From Cobetia amphilecti (GTDB lineage: Bacteria; Pseudomonadota; Gammaproteobacteria; Pseudomonadales; Halomonadaceae), in assembly GCF_030010415.1 (NCBI RefSeq), contig NZ_JASCSA010000004.1: 64,000 bases of DNA, one strand, 5' to 3'. Below the pieces are notes generated by a model. That model saw only the letters and a list, made by a program, of their open reading frames with translations, ran no database searches and was not told the origin of the DNA. Shown piece after piece: positions 50,698-61,478 of this stretch. Numbering within the stretch: position 1 is the stretch's first letter; each line of letters starts with the position of its first letter. Both the position numbers and the translations under genes were made by a program.

Positions 50698-51057
50698 TTA
50701 TTCGGTCTTCATGCTGCCATCAGCGGTGTTGGACGAACCGGATTCCGGGCTGACGCCCATGTGGTCTTCGCCCTTATCCATGACCTTGCCGTGCTTGGCG
50801 GACTCGGACTGAGCCGTGCCACCTTCCACCATCATGGAATCCTTCTTGGTGTTGGCAGAACCACTCTCGGTGTTGCGTTCGGCGTCGTCATGCACCTTGC
50901 CATCTTCATGACCCGCAGCAGTACCGCCCTCTACCTTGGTGGAGTGGGCGCCAGTGTTGGCGGAACCGGTGTTGCTGGATTCGTGGTGCTCGGCAAAGGC
51001 AGCGGTGGTCGGCAGTGCCAGGGCAGTCGCGAAAAGTGCAGCAGTCAGCTTCTTCAT
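50698..51057 (-). CDS. Small secreted Ser/Thr/Gly-rich repeat protein
   Basis: I do not recognise this 119-residue protein. A signal peptide (Met-Lys-Lys-Leu-Thr-Ala-Ala-Leu-Phe, cleavage after Ala-Phe-Ala near residue 22) is followed by a hydrophilic mature part of about 97 residues. That part contains imperfect repeats: Gly-Ser-Ala-Asn-Thr twice and Gly-Ser-Ser-Asn-Thr once, and Val-Glu-Gly-Gly-Thr-Ala twice. It lacks cysteine and membrane segments. GGAGG precedes the ATG at 51057. Probably a small periplasmic, disordered protein; a stress role is only a guess. Confidence 0.75.
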   Translation of the reverse strand: MKKLTAALFATALALPTTAAFAEHHESSNTGSANTGAHSTKVEGGTAAGHEDGKVHDDAERNTESGSANTKKDSMMVEGGTAQSESAKHGKVMDKGEDHMGVSPESGSSNTADGSMKTE

Positions 51058-51705
51058 GATCCATCCTCCAGTAGCGGTCTGTTGCAAGAGACGAGCAGAT
51101 GATTCGCTCGGCCGTTGCCGGTAAGCCTTCAGAAATCCCGAGACTGGATGTCTCGAGTTCCAGGCTCCACAAGACGCTCCAACCTATCTCAACAACGTCT
51201 TGTGGTACTGCGTCAATTCTTTGCGGCGCATGTCTCGAACACCCTCTTATAGCGTCGGCTGCTTGTCGGAGCAGTCTTCAAAAAACGTCACCAGAGTTGT
51301 ACCCGAACCTGCTGGTGTCATTCTTGACGAAAGCGCCAATCTGCCGAGGCGTGTTGCGTCACATGCGCCTTGATGCCTAAAGATATGGAACTACAGGGCC
51401 AGACTTTCAAGCAGAGAAGGGAAAGAAAAATATCTTTCTTCCAGATTTCCTATACAAGAGTGAGATATCGGCTCGCGTTTAATTAGCGCCCATATGGGCT
51501 GCTGGCCGCTCATCAGGCGGCTTGTCGCGCATCGATTGCCTGACGCCATGCGTCAAGTGGCGCAAGATGGCTTGCAGTATTTTACTCAACGAAACATTTT
51601 GTAACCCTATGACTCCACGACATCGCCCATCTCTGCGGTCATCGGCAGTGGTCGCCACACCTCCCTCTGCAAGCACCGCCATCACCTGAATGACAGGAGA
51701 CTCAC
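51058..51705. other. Large intergenic region upstream of the HerA-like gene
   Basis: About 650 bp, the largest gene-free stretch outside the AT-rich cassette. It is AT-richer from 51370 to 51480, with a small inverted repeat GAAAGA-AAAATA-TCTTTC at about 51421-51438. It holds the promoters of the two divergent genes. A small RNA is possible but no promoter/terminator pair could be assigned. Confidence 0.5.
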
Positions 51706-53283
51706 ATGCCAGACGTGCTGATCGGGGGACTCGCAGGACAGGGACCCAAGGGCCACATCACGCTAGCCGGGGCACTGGCCAATCGTCACGGCCTGGTCGC
51801 CGGTGCGACAGGTACCGGCAAGACCGTCACGTTGCAGGTGCTGGCAGAAGAGTTTTCGCGCATGGGAGTGCCGGTGTTCACCGCCGACGTCAAGGGTGAC
51901 CTCTCCGGCATCGCCGCGGCGGGTGCCCCGCATCCACGCGTCGATGAACGCCTCGCCAGCCTCGGCATCAATGACTGGCAGCCCCAGGCCGCGCCCGTCA
52001 GGCTGTGGGATCTGTTCGGCAAGAGCGGACATGCGGTGCGCGCCAGCGTGGCTTCCATGGGGCCTGAGCTGATGTCGACCCTGCTGGAATTGAACGACAC
52101 CCAGAGTGGCCTGATGCACCTGGCCTTCGATCATGCCGAGCGTGAAGGGCTGGAGCTGATCGACCTCAAGGACCTGATCAGCCTGCTCAAGCATATCGAG
52201 CGTGAACGCGAAGGCTTCGAGGAGCGCTATGGCAGTGTCAGCCCCCAGAGCCTCGGCGCCATGCTGCGCCGGGTGCATGTGCTGGCCACCCAGGGCGGCG
52301 AGCGCTTCTTCGCCGAACCGGCGCTCGACATCAATGACATGCTGGCGACCACGGGCGAGGGAGACCAGACACGCGGCTTCATCAATCTGCTCGATGGGCG
52401 TGAGTTGATGCAGAGTCCACGCCTCTATACCACCTTCCTGCTGTGGTTCCTGTCGACGCTCTTTCGCACCCTCCCCGAACGCGGCGATGCCGACCGCCCG
52501 GTGCTGGTGTTCTTCTTCGACGAGGCCCACCTGCTGTTCGATGCCGCTCCCAAGGCATTGCTTGAGCGCCTCGAGCAGACAGTGCGCCTGATTCGCTCCA
52601 AGGGGGTCGGCGTCTACTTCGTGACCCAATCCCCCGCCGACATCCCCGATGACGTGCTCGGCCAGCTGGGCAACCGGATCCAGCATGCCCTGCGCGCCTT
52701 CACTCCACGCGACCAGAAGGCCGTCAAGACCGCTGCCGAGACCTTCCGCCCCAACCCGGCCCTCGATACGGCTCAGGTGATCACGGAGCTGGGCGTGGGC
52801 GAGGCACTGGTCTCGGTGCTCGACAGCAAGGGCACGCCCACCCAGGTGGAGCGCACCTTGATCGCGCCGCCGCGTGGACGGATCGGCCCGTTGAGTGACA
52901 TCGAGCGCACAGCGCTGCTGGCAAGCTCATCACTGGCCGGTCGCTATGATGAGGTGATAGATCGTGAATCGGCTCACGAGCGTCTCGAGGCGCAACTGAC
53001 GAGCTCGGCGACGGCCCAGGTTCGACCGGAGGAGACACCAGCGGCAACGCCTGACACCCCGCCGTCTACCGCAGAACATGATAGAAGCGCTCAAGCCGCT
53101 GCCAGCGCTGCCCCCCGCGACACCGAGCACACAAGTCCGGTGGCCGAAAGCGCCCCACGCTCAGGCGGCAGACAGCGTCAGGGCGTCATGGAGACCCTGC
53201 TCAAGTCCGTGATGCGCGCCTTGGGGTCGCAGCTGGGACGGACCCTGATTCGCAGTCTGCTGCGCTCCTTCACTCGCCGTTGA
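51706..53283 (+). CDS. HerA-like ATPase (DUF853/YjgR family)
   Basis: A 525-residue P-loop ATPase. Walker A is Gly-Ala-Thr-Gly-Thr-Gly-Lys-Thr-Val (about residues 33-41). Walker B lies in Val-Phe-Phe-Phe-Asp-Glu-Ala-His near 268-275. An Arg-finger-like region and Thr-Gln-Ser-Pro-Ala-Asp-Ile-Pro follow. The core matches E. coli YjgR, of unproved function. Residues about 425-500 are a Ser/Ala/Pro-rich linker before a basic C-terminal helix (Arg-Ala-Leu-Gly-Ser-Gln-Leu-Gly-Arg). AGGAG precedes the ATG. No nuclease partner is beside it, so an anti-phage HerA pair is unlikely. Confidence 0.9.
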   Translation: MPDVLIGGLAGQGPKGHITLAGALANRHGLVAGATGTGKTVTLQVLAEEFSRMGVPVFTADVKGDLSGIAAAGAPHPRVDERLASLGINDWQPQAAPVRLWDLFGKSGHAVRASVASMGPELMSTLLELNDTQSGLMHLAFDHAEREGLELIDLKDLISLLKHIEREREGFEERYGSVSPQSLGAMLRRVHVLATQGGERFFAEPALDINDMLATTGEGDQTRGFINLLDGRELMQSPRLYTTFLLWFLSTLFRTLPERGDADRPVLVFFFDEAHLLFDAAPKALLERLEQTVRLIRSKGVGVYFVTQSPADIPDDVLGQLGNRIQHALRAFTPRDQKAVKTAAETFRPNPALDTAQVITELGVGEALVSVLDSKGTPTQVERTLIAPPRGRIGPLSDIERTALLASSSLAGRYDEVIDRESAHERLEAQLTSSATAQVRPEETPAATPDTPPSTAEHDRSAQAAASAAPRDTEHTSPVAESAPRSGGRQRQGVMETLLKSVMRALGSQLGRTLIRSLLRSFTRR

Positions 53284-53301
53284 GGCTCGCTCCTTTCAGC
53301 C

Positions 53302-53358
53302 TGACATAACGCCAACAGCGTGACGCCACGCCAACAGCCTGACGCCTCGCCAACAGCC
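53302..53358 (+). repeat. Three 19-bp tandem repeats after the HerA-like gene
   Basis: Units 53302-53320, 53321-53339 and 53340-53358 follow TGACGCCNCGCCAACAGCC; the last two differ at one base. They start 18 bases after the stop codon. Confidence 0.92.
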
Positions 53359-53432
53359 TGAAGCGCTCCTTGGCAAGGAAAGGCTTTTCCCGGCAAGCAA
53401 GCTCTCGAGACTGAGAGACTCATCCTTCACGA

Positions 53433-53482
53433 AAAGCAGGACATCACCCATGGTCATTTGACCATGGGTGATGTCCTGCTTT
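53433..53482. terminator. 50-bp perfect inverted repeat
   Basis: 24-base arms (53433-53456 and 53459-53482) are perfect complements around a TT centre. It may terminate the HerA-like gene, but no long T-run follows beyond CTTT. See findings. Confidence 0.6.
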
Positions 53483-53624
53483 CGCTATCCAAGGCTGCTG
53501 ACATCATATCGTCGCGCAAACTTCATTCGCTCTCGGCAAGGAGACGCCATACTGATGATTGCTGCTTACCGGCAGCACACCATGACACACACGCGCTTGC
53601 CACTACTCTCGGGGAGACTTGACG

Positions 53625-53747
53625 ATGTGCATGAGCAATGAAGCATTGGAATTGTGGCTGAACGACAACTGGTTCTCGATCGAACTGGCGTTGGAAGCCA
53701 TCGATATGGAAGCGACAGCGGAACCTCAGCTGGCAGAAGCCGCCTGA
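53625..53747 (+). CDS. Possible 40-residue acidic protein
   Basis: A short reading frame with a strong GGGGAG site seven bases before the ATG. The product is 40 residues, acidic (eight Glu, three Asp, no Lys, Arg or His), with a Trp-Leu-Asn-Asp-Asn-Trp-Phe centre followed by a likely amphipathic helix, Ile-Glu-Leu-Ala-Leu-Glu-Ala-Ile-Asp-Met-Glu. No family is recognised. It stands alone between two hairpins (53433-53482 and 53901-53936). Translation is plausible but unproven. Confidence 0.5.
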   Translation: MCMSNEALELWLNDNWFSIELALEAIDMEATAEPQLAEAA

Positions 53748-54131
53748 GCCAACAACGATACGCATGACAACAGCGGGATCCTGCCTGCCCACCGGTGACA
53801 CCAGGTGTGAAACGGCACAGGACACGGATGACAGGACAAGCGGCACACAGACTCTGCCACGCATGACGACGCATCATGGTGGGCAGAGAAAGAACTTGTC
53901 GGGGAGGCCGTCGATCAGCCATCGACCGGCCTCCCCGTTTCTTTTGTACCACCACCAGAGTCACGGCCTGGCGCGTCTCCAATCCAGTCGCACCTAGAAA
54001 GGCCCCATCAGTCTTACGTATATGAACAGTTGATTTTCTGCCCCGGCAAAGCGCCCGTTCATCGCTCCGAGCCACCATACTTGTTGTCTGGCCATTCCCT
54101 CTCCCCGCAACATGCAAGATAAGGATGTCAC
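53748..54131. other. Region between the small ORF and the GAF-PAS-GGDEF gene
   Basis: About 380 bp. It contains the terminator at 53901-53936 and the promoter of the next gene. An open frame at 53764-53997 has no ribosome site and runs through the terminator, so it is not called. Confidence 0.55.
53901..53936 (+). terminator. Terminator after the 40-residue ORF
   Basis: GGGGAGGCCG-TCGAT pairs with ATCGA-CCGGCCTCCCC with one bulge, CAGCC loop, then GTTTCTTTT. Confidence 0.85.
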
Positions 54132-55745
54132 ATGCTGCCTACTCCGCCCGCGCGACCACCCTCCTCGGGGCACTCGAGTCCCGTTGATACCTCAGAGCTC
54201 TCACCACAAGCCGCCGCCGCGACTGTCTTCCTCAATGAGAATCTCGGACCCGCCCAGCTGCAAGCGCTGTTTGCCCTGACACTCGCGCCTGCGGGAACCT
54301 TCAGCGAACAGCTCAGAGAGTACCTGGTGACCGCTTGCCGCCTGCTGGGGATGACCACCGGCATCCTCGGCCACGCTGAGGCCAATCGCTATGAAATCAT
54401 GGCAGCGGTCAATCCGCCGCCAGGCAAGGTCGAGGGCGCGATCGCACCGCTGAACGAGACCTACTGCAATGAAGTCGTTGAGCAGGCAGGCTGCATCGCC
54501 TACGCCAATATCGCGAGCACGCCAGCACTCGAGGCTCATCCGGCCCTCAAGTCGATGCCCTTCCAGAGCTACATCGCCGCCCCGGTATGGACCGAAGGCC
54601 GTCTGACCGGCACCGTCTGCTTCGGCGACAACTCACCGCGCGCGGCAGATTTCAGCGCCAGCGATCGTGCACTGGTCGAGACACTGGCCAGCCTGCTGGG
54701 AGGCTTGATCGATCGCGAGAATGCGCGCAAGCGGCTGACCAGTGAACTGGGCAACCTGCGCCTCGCCTACCAGGAGATGGAGCTGCTGTTCTCGCGCTGC
54801 CAGCTCCCGATGGCGATCATGGACTTCCATGGCCATTGGACACGTCTCAATCCGGCGCTGGCCCAACTGCTGGGGACGGAGAGGAGTGAACTGCAGCGTG
54901 GCGCGCTGGAGGATGTCTCCCACCCTGCTGACATGCAGGCCTGTCAGGAGGCGCTTCTGGCCATGCAGGCCGGCGAGATCACCCACTTCGAGCAGCCGCA
55001 TCGCTATCTGGGCAGACAGGGGCAGATCATCGAAGTCATGCTGCATCTGGATGTGATCGACAGCCACTCCGGCGTCATTCTCAGCCAGCACCAGGACCTC
55101 AGCGAGCGACGCTCCCACGAGGAGAGCCTGGCCCGCATGCGGCACAAGCTGGCCAGCATGGCGCCCCCGGGCCCGGCCGTGCCGTCGGTGCTGGACAAGC
55201 TGTTGCCCACGGAAATCTTCGAGCAACAGCTGGATGGCGAGATCGCGCGCAGTGCACGCCACGGGCAGCCACTGTCGATCCTGCTGCTCAACGTGGATGC
55301 CTTTACCGACTTCAATCGCCAGTACGGCCGCGCCGCAGGAGACCGCGCACTGCAGCAGGTCTCCACCATTCTGCGCAACGCGACACGCAAGAGCGACCTG
55401 CTCAGTCAGCGCGACGATGGCTCGCTGATTGCGGTGCTGGGCCAGACAGATTCCAGCGGCGCCATCATCCTCGCCGAGCGCGTCCGCCATGCCACGGCAG
55501 AACTGCATGGTCTCGATGGGCCGGTCACCTGCAGCATCGGGCTGACCTGCTATCACCCGGCGCCCGATACGCTCACGCTGGCCAACCGTTTCGAGCTCTG
55601 CGAGCGCGCCCAGCACGCACTCAAGAAGGCCAAACGCCAGGGACGCAATCGCGTGCGCTTCCTGGAGCTTGAGCCGGTCATCCCGACGGACACCTTCGCA
55701 AGCCCCCAGGCCCCGAGCGGCTTCCCCTCACCCGATCTGCCCTGA
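54132..55745 (+). CDS. GAF-PAS protein with a degenerate GGDEF domain
   Basis: A 537-residue cytoplasmic signalling protein. A GAF domain covers about residues 55-200 (Tyr-Cys-Asn-Glu-Val-Val, Ile-Ala-Ala-Pro-Val-Trp, Gly-Thr-Val-Cys-Phe-Gly), a PAS domain about 215-335, and a GGDEF-like domain about 355-515. In the last, the active-site loop reads Gln-Arg-Asp-Asp-Gly-Ser-Leu where Arg-x-Gly-Gly-Asp-Glu-Phe is expected. Diguanylate cyclase activity is therefore unlikely; it may bind GTP or act through dimerisation. The Pro-rich first 30 residues are outside any domain. Confidence 0.88.
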   Translation: MLPTPPARPPSSGHSSPVDTSELSPQAAAATVFLNENLGPAQLQALFALTLAPAGTFSEQLREYLVTACRLLGMTTGILGHAEANRYEIMAAVNPPPGKVEGAIAPLNETYCNEVVEQAGCIAYANIASTPALEAHPALKSMPFQSYIAAPVWTEGRLTGTVCFGDNSPRAADFSASDRALVETLASLLGGLIDRENARKRLTSELGNLRLAYQEMELLFSRCQLPMAIMDFHGHWTRLNPALAQLLGTERSELQRGALEDVSHPADMQACQEALLAMQAGEITHFEQPHRYLGRQGQIIEVMLHLDVIDSHSGVILSQHQDLSERRSHEESLARMRHKLASMAPPGPAVPSVLDKLLPTEIFEQQLDGEIARSARHGQPLSILLLNVDAFTDFNRQYGRAAGDRALQQVSTILRNATRKSDLLSQRDDGSLIAVLGQTDSSGAIILAERVRHATAELHGLDGPVTCSIGLTCYHPAPDTLTLANRFELCERAQHALKKAKRQGRNRVRFLELEPVIPTDTFASPQAPSGFPSPDLP

Positions 55746-55801
55746 GTGCGGCCCTTCGTGTGCGCGACCTGCCGCGGATGCCCTTCAGACACATCCCCAT
55801 C

Positions 55802-55839
55802 AACGACAACGGCCACCCCGAAGGGTGGCCGTTGTCGTT
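55802..55839. terminator. Bidirectional terminator between the GAF-PAS gene and ilvD
   Basis: A perfect 17-bp stem around a CGAA tetraloop (arms 55802-55818 and 55823-55839). Confidence 0.93.
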
Positions 55840-55915
55840 TGACTCACACAGGCTTGCGCAGTGTCTCAGCGCAGAGGCCTGCTCAGAGACCGGGTCAGAT
55901 ATCTGAAGCCGATTC

Positions 55916-57760
55916 TCAGTCCAGCTTGCTCAGGTCGCGCACGGCGCCCTTGTCAGCGGAAGTCGCCAGCAAGGCATAGGCCTTGAGCGCGGCGGAGACA
56001 CGACGGTTGCGCTGGATGCTCGGCTTCCAGGCATCCTTGCCACGGGCATCCATCGCTTCACGGCGCTCATGCAGCTCGCTGTCGCTCAGCTTGACGTTGA
56101 TGGTGCGGTTCGGGATGTCGATCAGGATGGTGTCGCCATGCTCGACCAGGCCGATGGCGCCGCCCGCCGCCGCTTCCGGAGACGCGTGGCCGATGGACAG
56201 GCCCGAGGTACCGCCGGAGAAACGACCGTCGGTGAGCAGCGCACACGCCTTGCCCAGCCCCTTGGACTTGAGATAGGACGTCGGGTAGAGCATTTCCTGC
56301 ATGCCCGGACCGCCCTTCGGCCCTTCGTAGCGAATGATCACGACGTCGCCTTCCTTGACCTTGTCGGCCAGGATGTCTTCCACCGCCTGATCCTGGGACT
56401 CACAGACGTAGGCACGGCCTTCGAAGACCAGGATGGAGTCATCGACGCCAGCGGTCTTCACCACGCAACCATCCAGTGCGATGTTGCCGTACAGCACGGC
56501 CAGGCCGCCCTGGGTGGAGAAACAATGGTCGTAATCGCGGATACAGCCCTGGGCGCGATCACCATCCAGGCTCGGCCAGCGCGCGCTCTGCGAGAAGGCG
56601 GTCTGGGTCGGAATACCGCCCGGGCCGGCGCGATAGAACTCGACGACTTCATCAGTGGGCGAACGCATGATGTCCCACTCTTCCAGCGCCGCAGACAGCG
56701 AGTCGCCATAGACGGTCGGCACGGAGGTATCCAGCACACCGGCACGATCCAGCTCGCCCAGAATCCCCATGATGCCGCCGGCACGATGGACATCCTCGAT
56801 GTGATATTTCTGGGTATTCGGCGCCACCTTGCACATCTGCGGCACGCTATGGGACAGCTTGTCGATGTCAGACATGGTGAAGTCGACACCGGCTTCCTGA
56901 GCGGCGGCCAGCAGGTGCAGGATGGTGTTGGTCGAGCCACCCATGGCGATATCCAGCGTCATCGCGTTGGCGAAGGCGGCGCGGGAGCCGATGGCACGCG
57001 GCAACAGATGCTCTTCGTTGCCTTCGTAGTAACGGCGCGCCAGCTCGACGATGCGATGCCCGGCGTTCTCGAACAGACGACGACGATCGGAGTGCGTGGC
57101 CAGTACGGTGCCGTTGCCCGGTAATGCCAGACCCAGCGCTTCCATCAGGCAGTTCATGGAGTTGGCCGTGAACATGCCCGAGCAGCTGCCACAGGTCGGG
57201 CAGGCGCTGCGCTCGATCTCGGCGACCGTCTCGTCGTCGACGCTGTCATCGGCGGCGATGACCATGGCATCGACCAGATCGAGGCCATGATCCAGCAGCT
57301 TGGTCTTGCCGGCTTCCATCGGGCCGCCGGAGACGAAGATGACCGGGATGTTGAGGCGCATGGCGGCCATCAACATCCCCGGGGTGATCTTGTCACAGTT
57401 GGAGATGCACACCAGCGCATCCGCACAGTGGGCATTCACCATGTATTCGACGCTGTCGGCGATCAGGTCACGCGACGGCAGCGAATACAGCATGCCGTCG
57501 TGGCCCATGGCGATGCCATCATCGACCGCGATGGTGTTGAATTCCTTGGCGACGCCGCCGGCCTTCTCGATCTCGCGCGCGACCAGCTGACCCATGTCCT
57601 TGAGGTGGACGTGGCCCGGCACGAACTGGGTAAAGGAGTTGGCAACGGCGATGATCGGCTTCTGGAAGTCGCCATCTTTCATGCCGGTGGCGCGCCACAG
57701 GGCGCGAGCGCCGGCCATGTTACGACCTGCAGTGGTCGTACGGGAACGATACTCTGGCAT
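55916..57760 (-). CDS. ilvD: Dihydroxy-acid dehydratase
   Basis: A 614-residue iron-sulfur enzyme of valine, leucine and isoleucine synthesis. Cluster ligands lie in Ile-Ser-Asn-Cys-Asp-Lys-Ile-Thr-Pro-Gly (near 118-127) and Ala-Cys-Pro-Thr-Cys-Gly-Ser-Cys-Ser-Gly-Met (near 190-200). The ATG at 57760 has GAGGT upstream and gives the usual Met-Pro-Glu-Tyr-Arg-Ser start. Other ilv genes are not adjacent. Confidence 0.97.
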   Translation of the reverse strand: MPEYRSRTTTAGRNMAGARALWRATGMKDGDFQKPIIAVANSFTQFVPGHVHLKDMGQLVAREIEKAGGVAKEFNTIAVDDGIAMGHDGMLYSLPSRDLIADSVEYMVNAHCADALVCISNCDKITPGMLMAAMRLNIPVIFVSGGPMEAGKTKLLDHGLDLVDAMVIAADDSVDDETVAEIERSACPTCGSCSGMFTANSMNCLMEALGLALPGNGTVLATHSDRRRLFENAGHRIVELARRYYEGNEEHLLPRAIGSRAAFANAMTLDIAMGGSTNTILHLLAAAQEAGVDFTMSDIDKLSHSVPQMCKVAPNTQKYHIEDVHRAGGIMGILGELDRAGVLDTSVPTVYGDSLSAALEEWDIMRSPTDEVVEFYRAGPGGIPTQTAFSQSARWPSLDGDRAQGCIRDYDHCFSTQGGLAVLYGNIALDGCVVKTAGVDDSILVFEGRAYVCESQDQAVEDILADKVKEGDVVIIRYEGPKGGPGMQEMLYPTSYLKSKGLGKACALLTDGRFSGGTSGLSIGHASPEAAAGGAIGLVEHGDTILIDIPNRTINVKLSDSELHERREAMDARGKDAWKPSIQRNRRVSAALKAYALLATSADKGAVRDLSKLD

Positions 57761-58190
57761 GGTAAACCTCATTCAATGCTTGGCCGCTCTCCTGTGCGAA
57801 GAGGGACTGATTCATGGAATTGCGCCTGGCAGGGTCAGGAAATTGACGCCGCCCTTCTGCGCAATCCGCTGCAGAATCACTCCGTACGGGAGCGGCTTCT
57901 GTTTTGGTCAGGCGGCGCCCCGCTCGGGGTACGCACACCTGGTGTCCAGAGGAGACGCGTGCCTCTTGGGTCAACGCTGTCTGCCTAGGGTCAATTCTGT
58001 CATGTACCGGCCCCGCTTGCCTACCAGATAGCACCGCCCACGCCACCAGCAGCCCCGAAAGATGCCGACAAGCGCCGAAAGCGTTGAATGAAGCGGCCTC
58101 TAGCGTGGGCCTGCGGCGGGAGGCGCTGATTACACTGAAGGACGACACATCAGGCAATGCCAGACACCCCACAAGGAACAGGAGTCACCC
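57761..58190. other. Intergenic region between ilvD and yegP
   Basis: About 430 bp with the promoters of both divergent genes. Two GGGTCAA-(x)-CTGTC words repeat at about 57968-58003. No leader peptide rich in branched-chain residues and no gene was found. Confidence 0.5.
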
Positions 58191-58532
58191 ATGGCCGGAA
58201 AATTCGTCATCACTCGGGGCAAGGACAGCAAGTTCTACTTTGCGCTGAAGGCAGGCAACGGCGAGAAGATCCTGCAGAGTCAGGGCTATGCCGACAAGCG
58301 CGGCTGCCTGAACGGCGTGGAGTCCGTGCGCAAGAATGCCGTCGAGGAAAAACGCTTCACCCGGGAAGTCGCCAAGGACGGACGTTTCTATTTCACCTTG
58401 CTGGCCGCCAACAGCCAGCAGATCGGTCGCAGTCAGATGTACAAGTCGGAATCCGGCCGCGACAACGGCATCGCCAGCGTCGGGCGCAATGCCGCCGAGG
58501 CGGCCGTCCTCGAGCAACTCGACACCGCCTGA
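58191..58532 (+). CDS. yegP: YegP-family protein (DUF1508)
   Basis: A 113-residue protein made of two DUF1508 repeats (about residues 5-55 and 57-108). Each has Phe/Tyr-Phe-x-Leu-x-Ala-x-Asn and Gly-x-Ser-x-x-Tyr patterns and then a Gly-x-x-Ser-Val segment. It is small, soluble and of unknown function, though widespread. A good AGGAG site lies upstream of the ATG. It stands alone. Confidence 0.92.
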   Translation: MAGKFVITRGKDSKFYFALKAGNGEKILQSQGYADKRGCLNGVESVRKNAVEEKRFTREVAKDGRFYFTLLAANSQQIGRSQMYKSESGRDNGIASVGRNAAEAAVLEQLDTA

Positions 58533-58636
58533 GCATGAACCAGGCTGACCAGCCCCTTTCACGATCACCCTCCCGATCGCTCTTCCAATCGCTCTCCCAG
58601 ACTTTCCCGAAATCGCCAGACCCAAGCAGAGGAAGA

Positions 58637-58684
58637 AGAAAGCACAGCAATAAGAAAGCACAGCAATACGAAAGCACAGCAACG
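58637..58684 (+). repeat. Three 16-bp tandem repeats after yegP
   Basis: AGAAAGCACAGCAATA at 58637-58652 and 58653-58668 (identical), then CGAAAGCACAGCAACG at 58669-58684, running into the terminator stem. Confidence 0.92.
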
Positions 58685-58719
58685 ACAGAGGCCCCGCCAA
58701 TTGGCGGGGCCTCTGTCGT
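58682..58719. terminator. Bidirectional terminator between yegP and lon
   Basis: A 17-bp stem ACGACAGAGGCCCCGCC / GGCGGGGCCTCTGTCGT around AATT. Confidence 0.92.
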
Positions 58720-58750
58720 CTTGCGGCTGACTTCGGCGCTGGTTGAGCTC

Positions 58751-58806
58751 AACATCTGGCGCTCAGCATCTGGCGCTCAGGGCCTGGCAATCAGCGCTTG
58801 TCACTC
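58751..58806. repeat. Degenerate 14-bp tandem repeats after lon
   Basis: Units at 58751-58764 and 58765-58778 share CATCTGGCGCTC exactly; two more diverged units follow to 58806. They lie between the terminator and the lon stop codon. Confidence 0.75.
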
Positions 58807-58832
58807 ACGCCTCGCCGCTGATCACACACCAC

Positions 58833-61283
<2,451 letters not shown>

Positions 61284-61417
61284 GCAACCCTCATGAAACC
61301 AGGCCTCGGTTGAGGCGATCATCTCCCCCAATGCGGCCAGTGAGCCACTTTATCAAGGCAGGCTTGCCGCACCGGGGGCGCAACACTGCGTGTTCAGGGT
61401 GGCACCTGATGCGCCCC

Positions 61418-61463
61418 CTGGAAACGACAATGCCCGCCATGAGGCGGGCATTGTCGTTTCCAG
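61418..61463 (-). terminator. Terminator after the YdgA-type gene
   Basis: A perfect 21-bp stem (61418-61438, 61443-61463) with an ATGA loop, 16 bases after the stop codon at 61479. Confidence 0.9.
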
Positions 61464-61478
61464 CATACTGCGCGGCGC

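Noticed and set aside
51706..53283. HerA-like ATPase as part of a HerA-nuclease defence pair
   Set aside because: It matches the widespread YjgR family and has no nuclease or Sir2 partner beside it.
53302..53358. Tandem repeats considered as a CRISPR array
   Set aside because: Units are 14-23 bp, adjacent without spacers, and no cas genes are present; the same holds for the other repeats in the window.
53764..53997. A 77-residue plus-strand frame
   Set aside because: No ribosome site, no conserved pattern, and it runs through a good terminator hairpin.
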